This document shows, piece after piece, positions 44,469 to 52,605 of a stretch of DNA of 64,000 nt. Positions within the stretch are counted from its first letter, which is position 1. Each line of letters begins with the position of its first letter. The notes under the pieces are model-generated. The model had not been told where the DNA came from and made no database searches. It was given only the letters and a program-made list of their open reading frames with translations. The position numbers and the translations under genes are program-made. Source of the stretch: Corallococcus macrosporus (GTDB lineage: Bacteria; Myxococcota; Myxococcia; Myxococcales; Myxococcaceae); NCBI RefSeq assembly GCF_017302985.1, contig NZ_JAFIMU010000007.1, positions 124,001 through 188,000 on the forward strand, in the 5' to 3' direction.

Positions 44469-45311
44469 TCACTGCACGGCGCGCGCGAACTGTCCCGGGG
44501 TGATGCCGACGATGCGCTTGAAGTGCCGGTTGAGCAGGCTCTGATCATAGAGCCCGACCTGGAGCGCGACCTCCGAGGGCGCCAGCCCCTGGGACAGCAG
44601 CCGCTGGGCTCGCGCGACGCGCAGGTGCGTGAGGTACGCGTGGGGCGGCATGCCCAGCTCCTCGCGGAAGGCGCGGCACAGGTGGAAGCGGTTCCAGCCC
44701 ACCTGACGGGCCAGCGCCTCCAGCGTGATGCCCTCTGGAATGGCTTCGTGCAGGGCCTCCACCACGCGCTGGAGGGGCCAGCGGTGGCGCCGCTCCCGTT
44801 CGCCTGAAGGCTCCAGGCATCCGACCAGTGAGGAGAGGGCTTCCGCCATGGCCGTCTGGAGCGCGAGGGCGCAGGAGCGTCCCTCCAGGCCCGCATCCAG
44901 CACGGCGTGGAGGCGCACGAAGGCGGCCGCCGCCGGCTGCGATGTTTCGAGTTGGAGCTGTCGAAGCCGGGCGGAGGCCGGCGCGTCCAGCGCCTCGCGG
45001 GCCTCGGAGACGAGCGACGCGTCGAAGGCGATGACCTGGAACCGGGCGGGTCCGTCGCGGCGCAGGTCCCGGTGCACCTCGCCGGGCTGCTTGAGGTCGA
45101 CCGTTCGGGGCGAGGAGGCATGGACCCTGCCCCGCCCCCACCACTCCGAGTGCCCTCGCTGCGTCAGCATCACGCAGAAACGCTCCTTCACGGAGCGCAG
45201 CAGCCGCCCGTCGGTCCGGTAGCGCACGAGCCGCAAGCCCGGCAGTTCCGGGAACAGGGAGGTCCGGATGGACAGGGGGCCGTCCACGACAGCGTGATGG
45301 AGAGCGGGCAC
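44469..45311 (-). CDS. AraC family transcriptional regulator
   Basis: 280 residues. An N-terminal cupin-like sensor domain (about 1-110: RYRTDGRLLRSVKERFCVMLTQRG, VDLKQPGEVHRDL) is followed by a linker and the two AraC helix-turn-helix units (ITLEALARQVGWNRFHLCRAFREELGM and PSEVALQVGLYDQSLLNRHFKRIVGITPGQFARA, read in parts). The inducer is unknown. Start GTG 45311 is the first codon of the homologous region. It diverges from an SDR gene across 130 bases that contain a perfect inverted repeat, so the SDR is its likely target. Confidence 0.9.
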   Translation of the reverse strand: MPALHHAVVDGPLSIRTSLFPELPGLRLVRYRTDGRLLRSVKERFCVMLTQRGHSEWWGRGRVHASSPRTVDLKQPGEVHRDLRRDGPARFQVIAFDASLVSEAREALDAPASARLRQLQLETSQPAAAAFVRLHAVLDAGLEGRSCALALQTAMAEALSSLVGCLEPSGERERRHRWPLQRVVEALHEAIPEGITLEALARQVGWNRFHLCRAFREELGMPPHAYLTHLRVARAQRLLSQGLAPSEVALQVGLYDQSLLNRHFKRIVGITPGQFARAVQ

Positions 45312-45342
45312 GGGTGGATTCTAGGAACGAGCGTCCTCCGTC

Positions 45343-45387
45343 GCTTGGACGTTGTTGACCTGCCCCGCATGGCAACAACGTCCAAGC
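45343..45387. promoter_or_regulatory. Perfect 15-bp inverted repeat, probable operator in a divergent promoter
   Basis: GCTTGGACGTTGTTG (45343-45357) and its exact reverse complement CAACAACGTCCAAGC (45373-45387) flank a 15-base spacer. A 15/15 match is far beyond chance in such a short region. It lies between the AraC-type regulator and the SDR gene, so binding by that regulator or another dimeric protein is likely. The half-site centres are 30 bases apart, close to three helical turns. Confidence 0.65.
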
Positions 45388-45441
45388 CCGCCATGACTCC
45401 GACCGGGTACGCCTGCGGTTGGAAATCCCAAGGAGGACGTC

Positions 45442-46179
45442 ATGTCAGGCATCCAGGACAAGGTCATTGCCATCACCGGAGCCAGCACCGGCATTGGCGA
45501 AGCGGCGGCGCTGCTGCTCGCCGGGCGAGGAGCGAAGGTCGTCCTCGGCGCGCGCCGTCTGGAACGGCTGGAGCCGGCGGTGGAGCGCATCGTGAAGGCA
45601 GGAGGAGCAGCCCTCGCCGCACGAACCGACGTGAGGCGGCGCGAGGACGTCGACGGGCTCGTCCGCCTGGCCCGCGAGCGGTTCGGCAGGCTGGACGTGC
45701 TCATCAACAATGCAGGCAGCCTGGCGACCTCTCCGCTGGACGACCTGCGCGTCGATGACTGGGAGGAGCTGATCGACACCAACATCAAGGGGGTGCTGTA
45801 TGGCATCGCAGCCGCGCTGCCGCTCTTCCGCGAGCAGGGCTTCGGGCACTTCATCAACACCGCGTCGACCTCGGCGCACCGGATCGTCCCCGGCCAGGCG
45901 GTCTACGCCGGGACGAAGTTCGCCGTGCGAGCCATCTCCGAAGGCCTGCGCCAGGAGGCGGGCCCCAGCCTGCGGGTCACGGTCATCTCGCCGGGGATGA
46001 CCCGGACGAACTTCCTCGAGCACGTGAAGAACCCCGAACTTCGGGCCCGGTTCGAGGAGGTCCGGGACAGGCTCGCCATCCCACCGGATGCGATTGCCCG
46101 GGCCATGGCCTTCGCCATCGAGCAGCCCGCCGAAGTGGACGTGGGCGAGGTGATTGTCCGGCCCACGGCGCAGGACTGA
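45442..46179 (+). CDS. Short-chain dehydrogenase/reductase (classical SDR)
   Basis: 245 residues. TGASTGIGEAAA is the NAD(P)-binding Gly motif, NNAG the structural motif, and the catalytic Ser and Tyr-Lys appear as NTASTSAHRIVPGQAVYAGTKFA (S in TASTS, Y and K in YAGTK). The basic ARR after the second strand favours NADPH. The alcohol or ketone substrate is unknown. AAGGAGG lies 5 bases before the ATG, the best ribosome site in the area. It diverges from the AraC regulator. Confidence 0.92.
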   Translation: MSGIQDKVIAITGASTGIGEAAALLLAGRGAKVVLGARRLERLEPAVERIVKAGGAALAARTDVRRREDVDGLVRLARERFGRLDVLINNAGSLATSPLDDLRVDDWEELIDTNIKGVLYGIAAALPLFREQGFGHFINTASTSAHRIVPGQAVYAGTKFAVRAISEGLRQEAGPSLRVTVISPGMTRTNFLEHVKNPELRARFEEVRDRLAIPPDAIARAMAFAIEQPAEVDVGEVIVRPTAQD

Positions 46180-46195
46180 CCGGGGTCTCCGCCCA

Positions 46196-47122
46196 TCACC
46201 TGGATGTCGCGGCCGGGTGGAACGAGGACATCCACTGCTTCCGCTCCTCTGTGCTGAACGTGGGAGCGTGGGTCTTCAGCCAATCCGCCAGCGCCTGGCC
46301 CATCGCTTCGGCGGACGGGTAGCGGTCGTCCGCGGACCTCGCCAGCGCGCGGTCGAGGATCCGCACGAGGTCCGCGTCCAGTGAGGGATTGCGCTTCCAG
46401 GCAGGAACCAGCCGTCCCTCCAGGACCTCCTTGACGTCCTGCATCTCGGAGTCACCGCTCATGGGGAGCTCTCCGCACAGCAGCCAGTAGAGCAACATGC
46501 CCAGGACATAGATGTCTGAGCGGACATCCACGGGCTCGCGCAGCAACTGCTCGGGCGCGAAGTACCGGAGCTTGCTCCCCATCACGCCAGCCCTCGACCA
46601 CGCCTCGGGCGACAGCATCCAGCGGTTGAAGCCGAACTCGTAGACCTTCACCGCTCCGTCGAAACCCACCAGCACGTTCGAGGGCGAGAGGTCTCCATGC
46701 AGCAGGCCCACGCGAGTGTGCGCGGGGTGCAACCCGTGGCAGATGTCGATGGCGATGCTCACCGCGAGAGGCGCGGACACCAGCGCCATGCCCCGTCTCC
46801 GTGACAGGGTCTGCACGGCGCCCAGGTCCCGCCCCTCCACCCACTCCCGGACCAGGAAGGGCTCTCCCTCGACCTCTCCGAAGTCCAGGACGCGCGCGAC
46901 GTTGTCGTGCTGGACGCAGGCCGAAAGGGAGGCGAGGTCGAGGAACTTCTCGACGATCTTCCGGTCCTCCAGGAGCGATGGCAGCAGCCGCTTGAGGACC
47001 ACGGGACCGCTGCCAGCGGGCGCCGCCGTGTCGAGCGCCCGATGCAGCAGGGTCAGGCCGCTGATCCATATCCGCTCCAGCAGCTCGAACCTGCCAAACC
47101 GTTCCGTCCGGGGAGGGCCCAT
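46196..47122 (-). CDS. Ser/Thr protein kinase-like protein with altered catalytic motifs
   Basis: 308 residues, kinase domain only and no membrane segment. The ATP-anchoring Lys is present (K44 in VVLKRLL), the catalytic loop reads LLHGDLSPSNVLV (H142-G-D144, N149), and the APE and DxxxxG regions are seen (YFAPEQLL, SDIYVLGMLLYWLL). However, the Gly-rich loop has only one Gly (RIWISGLTLL), the Arg of HRD is Gly, and the metal-binding DFG is EFG (E162-F-G164). It may be a weak kinase or a pseudokinase. It follows an esterase lipoprotein gene on the same strand after 33 bases. Its partners are unknown. Confidence 0.85.
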   Translation of the reverse strand: MGPPRTERFGRFELLERIWISGLTLLHRALDTAAPAGSGPVVLKRLLPSLLEDRKIVEKFLDLASLSACVQHDNVARVLDFGEVEGEPFLVREWVEGRDLGAVQTLSRRRGMALVSAPLAVSIAIDICHGLHPAHTRVGLLHGDLSPSNVLVGFDGAVKVYEFGFNRWMLSPEAWSRAGVMGSKLRYFAPEQLLREPVDVRSDIYVLGMLLYWLLCGELPMSGDSEMQDVKEVLEGRLVPAWKRNPSLDADLVRILDRALARSADDRYPSAEAMGQALADWLKTHAPTFSTEERKQWMSSFHPAATSR

Positions 47123-47155
47123 GCGCAGGAACGCTATCAGCCCGGGCCGGAACGG

Positions 47156-48064
47156 CTAGCGGTGCTGGGCGAGGAGCCAATCCCAGAACGCGTCGTTGTC
47201 GTACTGCTGCGTCCAGCAGTCATGCGCGGAGCCGGGCAGCACGGTGAGGCGCGCGATGTCGCTCCCGGTGGCCACCACGCCGGGCTGTGACGTCCACGTG
47301 GGGCTGCTGGCTCCCGGGAACAGGTACGTCACCGTCTGGGCCGGCGCCGGCACCGCGACCAACTGGAACTGACCGTAGTTCTTCGTCACGCCCTGCAGCC
47401 AGGAACGCTCGGCCGAAAGGGAGGTGCCGTCCGCGAAGGAATGCACCGCCCATACCGGCACGTTCTTGAGCTGGGTGATGGTGGGCCCCGGCGCGCCGAT
47501 GTTCGTGGCCATGGGCGCCAGCGCGGCCAGCCGGCCCCCGTACGTGTACGCGTACTGCCAGGCGCCATAGCCCCCGAAGCTGATCCCCGTCAGGTAGATG
47601 CGCGTCGTGTCCACCCGGTAGTTCGCCACGAGGAAGCTGACGAACGCGTCGATTGCAGCCGGCTCCCACTTCGTCGCCGCTTGCGGCGTGAAGACCATCA
47701 CCTGGTGCTGCCCGAAGTACGCCTTGCCCTGGCTCGTGAAGCGGATCTTCTTCAGCGCCCCGTGGCGGGTCACCACCTCCAGCAGCCCCGCCTCCGTCGT
47801 CGACGTGCCGAACTCACCGCGCCCGTTCAGGTGGATGATGACCGGATAGGACCCGGTGGACGTCAGGTAGCCCGGAGGCAGGTACTCCCCGTACCCGTAC
47901 CCCGCCCCCGTGCTCGCGGGCAGCCGGGCCACGACCTGGTCCTCGGTGGTGATGGTGAGCCCCGCCTCGTGCGTTCCCCACGCCTCGGGCGCCTCCTGCT
48001 CGAAGCTCCCGCCGCAGGCAACGGCCCCCACCGCGATGGCCAGTGCAATCCATTGCATCCGCAT
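47156..48064 (-). CDS. Alpha/beta-hydrolase lipoprotein (esterase / PHB depolymerase LpqC-like)
   Basis: 302 residues. The leader ends VGAVAC (acceptable lipobox), so the product is lipid-anchored. The hydrolase domain has the nucleophile elbow GISFGGYGAW, an Asp in VHSFADGTS and a His in LPGSAHDCW, forming the expected triad, and the strand PVIIHLNGRGEFG carries the oxyanion region. Relatives include feruloyl esterases, polyhydroxybutyrate depolymerases and LpqC, so the ester substrate is uncertain. ATG 48064 follows GGAGAG by 4 bases; upstream in-frame sequence is read-through. The kinase-like gene follows. Confidence 0.83.
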   Translation of the reverse strand: MRMQWIALAIAVGAVACGGSFEQEAPEAWGTHEAGLTITTEDQVVARLPASTGAGYGYGEYLPPGYLTSTGSYPVIIHLNGRGEFGTSTTEAGLLEVVTRHGALKKIRFTSQGKAYFGQHQVMVFTPQAATKWEPAAIDAFVSFLVANYRVDTTRIYLTGISFGGYGAWQYAYTYGGRLAALAPMATNIGAPGPTITQLKNVPVWAVHSFADGTSLSAERSWLQGVTKNYGQFQLVAVPAPAQTVTYLFPGASSPTWTSQPGVVATGSDIARLTVLPGSAHDCWTQQYDNDAFWDWLLAQHR

Positions 48065-48168
48065 GGTGCTCTCCAGGTCCGGGTTCGAGACACCTGGAGT
48101 CTGCATTCCCAGACATAAATAGGAAAGACGCCACTTCCCGGAAAGATCCAATCACATGCGACGCGGTG

Positions 48169-49038
48169 TCAGCGCCGGGCCTCCTCCAGCACCCAGGCCT
48201 TGAAGGCCGCCACGTCCCTCCGGCCCGTCAGGGGACGCGGGTGCACGAGCCAATAACTGAAGTCATTGGGCAGGACGGCCTTGAACGGCTGCACCAACCG
48301 GCCTGCCTTCAGGTCGTCGGCCGCGAGCATCAGCCGCCCCAGCGCCACGCCATCCCCCAGCCGCGCGGCCTGGAGCGCGAGCCCGGCGTCGTTGAACACG
48401 GGGCCCCGGTCCGCGTCCACGCCCGTCACTCCCGCGGCATCCAGCCAGCGGCGCCAGGCGTCCTTGGGTGTGTCGTGGATCAACCGGACCCGGCCCAGGT
48501 CCTGGGGCGTCCGGAGCCGCTTCGCCAGCGCCGGAGTGCACACGGGCGCGAGCCGCTCCGTCGCTAGCTGCTCCGCCTTGAGCCCCGTCCACCGGCCCAG
48601 CCCGGAGCGGATGCCCACGTCGAAGCGGTCATCGAGGAAGTCCCAGAGCGACTCGGAGCTGTTCACGTGCAGCTCGATGTCCGGGTGCTGCTTCCGGAAG
48701 CGCTCCAGCCGAGGCAGCAGCCAGCACGCGGCGAAGGACGGCAGCACGGTGAGGCGCAGCGGGCCCTGCTCGTGCGCGTACAGCCGTGTGGTCGCTTCGG
48801 ACATGCGCTCGAACACGGGCGTCAGCTCGCGCAGGTACGCGGCGCCGCGCGCCGTCAGCGTCAGCGCATGGCCCCGGCGGTCGAACAGCGAGACGCCCAG
48901 CCAGTCCTCCAGTTGCCGCACCTGATGGCTGATGGCCGCCTGGGTCACGCGCAGCTCCGTGGCGGCGCGGGTGAAGCTCAGGTGCCGCGCTCCCGCCTCG
49001 AAGGCTCGGAGGGCACCCAGCGGTGGAATGCGGCGCAT
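48169..49038 (-). CDS. LysR-type transcriptional regulator, GcvA-like
   Basis: 289 residues. The N-terminal helix-turn-helix (PPLGALRAFEAGARHLSFTRAATEL and TQAAISHQVRQLEDWLGVSLF) closely follows the GcvA pattern, and the effector domain begins LRLTVLPSFAACWLLPRLERF. ATG 49038 is the family start; the longer frame upstream has no similarity. It diverges from a LysE-family exporter gene across 121 bases, a common arrangement in which the regulator senses the exported amino acid. The specific ligand is unknown. Confidence 0.92.
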   Translation of the reverse strand: MRRIPPLGALRAFEAGARHLSFTRAATELRVTQAAISHQVRQLEDWLGVSLFDRRGHALTLTARGAAYLRELTPVFERMSEATTRLYAHEQGPLRLTVLPSFAACWLLPRLERFRKQHPDIELHVNSSESLWDFLDDRFDVGIRSGLGRWTGLKAEQLATERLAPVCTPALAKRLRTPQDLGRVRLIHDTPKDAWRRWLDAAGVTGVDADRGPVFNDAGLALQAARLGDGVALGRLMLAADDLKAGRLVQPFKAVLPNDFSYWLVHPRPLTGRRDVAAFKAWVLEEARR

Positions 49039-49159
49039 GCTCGATGAGCCCCTTTTATCGAGCACGCGAGGATAGCTCGCTGGGTCCGCGCGCGGAATTG
49101 GAGTCTGTCCTGCGCTGCGAGAAGGCGCGATGGACGCGCCGCGCGCGAGGTGCCCCGTC

Positions 49160-49765
49160 ATGATCTCCGCCGAGGTGTGGATGTTGTTCCTGGGCTACAC
49201 GGTGCCCATGGTCGTGAGCCCCGGGCCGGGCAACACGGTGCTCGCCACCGCCGGAGGGCGCTTCGGCGTCCGGGGCACGCTGCCGTTCTGGATGGGCTTC
49301 GAGGTGGCCAACGTCGCGCTGTGCCTCCTCTACGGCATCGGCCTGGGACGCGTGCTCCAGGGGCTTCCAGCGCTGCACCAGGTCCTGCGCTGGGGCAGCG
49401 TCGTGTACCTGCTCTACCTCGCGTGGGGCTTCTTCCGCGCCTCGGCCGCTTCCGGTGAGGCGACCGACGCGCCCGCGCGCCTCGGGTTCGTGGAGGGGCT
49501 GCTCGCGGTGGCGCTCAACCCGAAGATCCACTCGATGGTGCTGGTGATGTTCTCCCAGTTCCTGGACCCTTCGCGCGGGATGCTCTCGCAGACGGCGCAG
49601 CTCACCGTGGCGTTCCTCGCCGTCTGCGTGGCGTGCCACTTCCCGTGGATCTACGGCGGCAAGCTCATCCTGGGACGCTTCCGCTCCGAGCGCGCCATGC
49701 GCATCCAGGGCTGGACCTTCGGCGCCTGCATGGTCGCCGTCGCGGCCTACGTGGCCTTCGCCTGA
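49160..49765 (+). CDS. LysE/RhtB family amino-acid exporter
   Basis: 201 residues with about six membrane segments. The family signature near the N terminus is PGPGNTVLATAGGRFGVRG, and NPKIHSMVLVMFSQF and CHFPWIYGGKLILGRF match later conserved positions. It should export an amino acid or derivative from the cytoplasm. AGGTG lies 6 bases before ATG 49160; an ATG ten codons upstream is less likely. The divergent GcvA-like LysR gene is the probable regulator. Confidence 0.9.
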   Translation: MISAEVWMLFLGYTVPMVVSPGPGNTVLATAGGRFGVRGTLPFWMGFEVANVALCLLYGIGLGRVLQGLPALHQVLRWGSVVYLLYLAWGFFRASAASGEATDAPARLGFVEGLLAVALNPKIHSMVLVMFSQFLDPSRGMLSQTAQLTVAFLAVCVACHFPWIYGGKLILGRFRSERAMRIQGWTFGACMVAVAAYVAFA

Positions 49766-49848
49766 CACCCAGCTTGCCGAATCCGGCCGTTCCTTCGCGC
49801 CCGGCTCGCGGACAAACTCCACCGCATGAACATGAAGACGAGGCGGCG

Positions 49849-50877
49849 ATGAGCACGGTCCTGGTCACCGGCGGGTCTGGCTTCATTGGCAGTCATTGCA
49901 TCGTGCAGCTGCTGGAGGCGGGCCATCAGGTGCGCACCACGGTGCGGAGCCTGAAGCGCGAGGGCGAGGTGCGCGCCATGCTCAAGGAGGGCGGCGTGGA
50001 TCCGGGCTCCCGCCTGTCCTTCGCCGCGGCGGACCTGGAGCAGGACGCGGGCTGGGCGGAGGCGGTAGCGGGCTGCGACTTCGTGCTGCACGTGGCGTCC
50101 CCCTTCCCTCCCGGTGTCCCCAGGCACGAGGACGAGCTGATCATCCCCGCGCGGGATGGAGCGCTCCGCGTGCTGCGTGCCTCGCGCGACGCGGGCGTCA
50201 AGCGCGTGGTGCTCACGTCCTCGTTCGCGGCCATCGGCTACGGACATCCGCAAGACAAGACGCAGTTCACCGAGGCAGATTGGACGGATCCGCGAGGGCC
50301 CGGCGTCGCCGCGTATCAGAAGTCGAAGACGCTGGCGGAGCGCGCGGCCTGGGACTTCATCGCCCGTGAAGGCGGGGCGCTGGAGCTGTCCGCCATCAAC
50401 CCGGTGGGCGTGTTCGGTCCCGTCCTCGGGCCGGACTACTCCAGCTCCATCATGCTGCTGAAGCGGCTGCTGGACGGCGCCATGCCCGCCGTTCCCCGGC
50501 TCTACTTCGGCGTCGTCGGCGTGCGCGACGTCGCGGACCTGCACCTGCGCGCGATGACGCACCCGGCGGCCCGGGGAGAGCGCTTCCTCGCCGTCGCGGG
50601 CGACTTCCTGGCGCTCATCGACATGGCGCGGATCCTCCGCGCTCAACTGGGGGACGTGGCCCGGAAGGTCCCGGCGCGGCAGCTTCCGGACTGGGTGGTG
50701 CGGCTCGCGGCGCTGTGGACGCCGGTGGCGCGGCAGACCCTTCCGGAGCTGGGCAAGGTGAAGAACGGCTCCAACGAGAAGGCGCGGCGCGTGCTCGGCT
50801 GGGCGCCTCGGTCCAACGCGGAGTGCCTGGTCGCCACCGTGGAGAGCCTTCAGCGGCTGGGCTTGCTGAAGGGCTGA
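49849..50877 (+). CDS. NAD(P)-dependent epimerase/reductase of the extended SDR family
   Basis: 342 residues. VLVTGGSGFIGSHCIVQLLEAGH is the extended-SDR nucleotide motif when read in two parts. VLHVASPFPPG, VVLTSSFAAIGYG (catalytic Ser region) and YQKSKTLAERAAW (YxxxK) match the dihydroflavonol-reductase/aldehyde-reductase subgroup. It probably reduces a carbonyl substrate with NADPH. ATG 49849 has a modest GAGG upstream. It starts 83 bases after the LysE gene on the same strand, but cotranscription is not certain. Confidence 0.9.
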   Translation: MSTVLVTGGSGFIGSHCIVQLLEAGHQVRTTVRSLKREGEVRAMLKEGGVDPGSRLSFAAADLEQDAGWAEAVAGCDFVLHVASPFPPGVPRHEDELIIPARDGALRVLRASRDAGVKRVVLTSSFAAIGYGHPQDKTQFTEADWTDPRGPGVAAYQKSKTLAERAAWDFIAREGGALELSAINPVGVFGPVLGPDYSSSIMLLKRLLDGAMPAVPRLYFGVVGVRDVADLHLRAMTHPAARGERFLAVAGDFLALIDMARILRAQLGDVARKVPARQLPDWVVRLAALWTPVARQTLPELGKVKNGSNEKARRVLGWAPRSNAECLVATVESLQRLGLLKG

Positions 50878-51057
50878 TGACGGCGGGCATCGGAGCGGTG
50901 ACGGCAGTCACCAGGGCCGGCCGCCGTGGCCCCTGTCGTTGCCCGTGAAATCCGGGGGTTGCCCGCGTCCGCGCGGCCCGGAGGGGCTGGCACACGCGCT
51001 GCTATGGGGTCCCGTGTCGCTTCAACGGAAACCCAATCCCCTTCGAGGTCCCCCGCC

Positions 51058-51993
51058 ATGGCCATCTCGCCCCTCCGCAGCGCCTCCACCCCCGTCTCCT
51101 ACATGCCGGTGCAGGACGCCGGCAGCGCCCGCGTCCAGGGCAGTGGCATGGAGGGGCGCTCCAGCCAGGCCACGAGCCCGAACCGCTGCGGCTCGGGCGT
51201 CGGGATGTTCCAGCAGGACGGCTTCGACGCCGGCCCGCGCAAGAACGCGGAGCTGGGCAAGCTGCTCCAGGACACGCTGTCGGCGCTGACGTCCATCGTC
51301 CAGTTGGTGGCGCAGACCGTGCCGGGCGCCGCGCAGGCGCTCCAGGGCGCGCAGGGGGCCACGGGTGGCAACGCCGGCACGGGTTCGCCGCCGTTCTCCG
51401 ACAGCGGCTTCACCCCGCGGGACGCCTCGCGTCCCCCCGTGGCGCTCAACGGCAACACCGGCGTCGTGGGCCCGGGGGCTTCGCAGCAGGTGTCGCCGTC
51501 CCAGTCCCAGGGCGGCTCGAAGCTGGGCGGCAACCTGCCCCCGGCGCTGGAGAAGTTCCGCGGCGCCATCGAGTCCGCGTCCGCCAAGACGGGCATGCCG
51601 GCGGAGATGCTGGCCGCGCAGATCTGGCAGGAGTCGCGCGGCAACCTGGAGGCCGTCTCAACCAACGGCGGCAACGGCCTGACGGACACCGGCCTGATGC
51701 AGGTCAACCCCAACACCTACGGGGAGCTGCAGGCGAAGCACCCGGAGCTCCAGGGCAAGAACCTCTCCGACCCGGAGACCAACATCCTCGCGGGCGCCTT
51801 CTACATGAAGGACATGAAGGAGCAGTTCGGCAGCGATGAGCTGGCCCTGCGCGCCTACAACTCCGGCCCCAACGGCGTGGACAGGAGCAACCCGGACGCC
51901 ATCCCCGCCGGCACGGGCGACGCCACCTACGTGCAGAAGGTGAAGTCCTTCATGAACACGCTGGCCACCGGCCAGGGCTCGCTGCCCGCGTAG
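51058..51993 (+). CDS. Lytic transglycosylase domain protein without a signal peptide
   Basis: 311 residues. The first 180 are Gln/Gly/Ser-rich and disordered-looking, with a helical patch (ELGKLLQDTLSALTSIVQLV). The C-terminal SLT domain has the catalytic Glu in QIWQESRGN, the DTGLMQVNPNTYGE motif and ALRAYNSGPNGV, so it should cleave the glycan strands of peptidoglycan. No export signal is visible, unusual for a cell-wall enzyme. Secretion by another route, for example with a secretion apparatus, or action during lysis are possible. ATG 51058 has GAGG ten bases upstream. Confidence 0.82.
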   Translation: MAISPLRSASTPVSYMPVQDAGSARVQGSGMEGRSSQATSPNRCGSGVGMFQQDGFDAGPRKNAELGKLLQDTLSALTSIVQLVAQTVPGAAQALQGAQGATGGNAGTGSPPFSDSGFTPRDASRPPVALNGNTGVVGPGASQQVSPSQSQGGSKLGGNLPPALEKFRGAIESASAKTGMPAEMLAAQIWQESRGNLEAVSTNGGNGLTDTGLMQVNPNTYGELQAKHPELQGKNLSDPETNILAGAFYMKDMKEQFGSDELALRAYNSGPNGVDRSNPDAIPAGTGDATYVQKVKSFMNTLATGQGSLPA

Positions 51994-52039
51994 CGAGCAG
52001 CCCATGACACGCCCATGACGGAAGCATTGCGTCCCCCGG

Positions 52040-52068
52040 GGGACAGGGGCCGAAGCGGCGTCTAGCTT
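52040..52068 (+). promoter_or_regulatory. Sigma-70-like promoter giving a leaderless start
   Basis: GGGACA (52040-52045, four of six bases of TTGACA) is 17 bases from TAGCTT (52063-52068), which stands 8 bases before ATG 52077. There is no ribosome-binding sequence. The layout repeats that at 12492-12520. Confidence 0.45.
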
Positions 52069-52076
52069 CGCGCCCC

Positions 52077-52601
52077 ATGACCACCTCCCTCTTCCGTCCG
52101 TTCATGCAGGCCGCCGTCGCCTCCACGGGGTTGTTCCTGGTCGCGTGCGCGGGCACCTCCGCCGCGCCCCGCCCCGCGGAGTCCCTCTCCGTCCGGGAGC
52201 TGAACATCGTCGACGAGCACGGCCAGGCGCGCATCCGCATCGCCGCGCCCATGCCCAACCCCCAGGGCCTGAAGCGCGCCGTCACCGCCTACGGCATCCA
52301 GTTCCTCAGCCCCACGGGCCAGGAGATTGGAGGCCTGGGGATGCTGGACGCCATCGGCATCCGGGGGCTCTGCTTCGACAGCGAGGAGGGCTACGAGGCC
52401 ATGTGCATGGGCCTGGAGCAGGGAAAGCCCACCGTCACCTTCCGGCATGACTGGAAGGAGCGCATCACCCTGGGCGTGGTGGACGGCGTCGCGAGCATCG
52501 TGCTCCACGACGCCCAGGGCACCCCTCGGCTCAAGCTGGAGGTGGACAAGGACGGCAAGGTCCAGACGGTCGGCGTGACGCCGGCGCCGTCCGTCCCCTG
52601 A
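52077..52601 (+). CDS. Small lipoprotein of unknown function
   Basis: 174 residues. The leader ends GLFLVAC (lipobox). The mature part has alternating beta strands (SVRELNIVDEHGQARIRIAAP, GIQFLSPTGQEIGGLGML, RITLGVVDGVASIVLHDAQGTPRLKLEVD) in which the pattern strand-D-x-x-G-x-x-R recurs about three times, suggesting a small repeated beta structure. I do not recognise a named family. It ends 4 bases before the opposing histidine kinase gene. A leaderless promoter precedes it. Confidence 0.68.
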   Translation: MTTSLFRPFMQAAVASTGLFLVACAGTSAAPRPAESLSVRELNIVDEHGQARIRIAAPMPNPQGLKRAVTAYGIQFLSPTGQEIGGLGMLDAIGIRGLCFDSEEGYEAMCMGLEQGKPTVTFRHDWKERITLGVVDGVASIVLHDAQGTPRLKLEVDKDGKVQTVGVTPAPSVP

Positions 52602-52605
52602 GCCC

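Noticed and set aside
42266-45121. A minus-strand frame of about 950 codons opposite the M3 peptidase
   Set aside because: Low-complexity Arg/Pro/Ala composition without motifs, antisense to a clear M3 peptidase and VOC gene and overlapping the AraC gene in the wrong frame.
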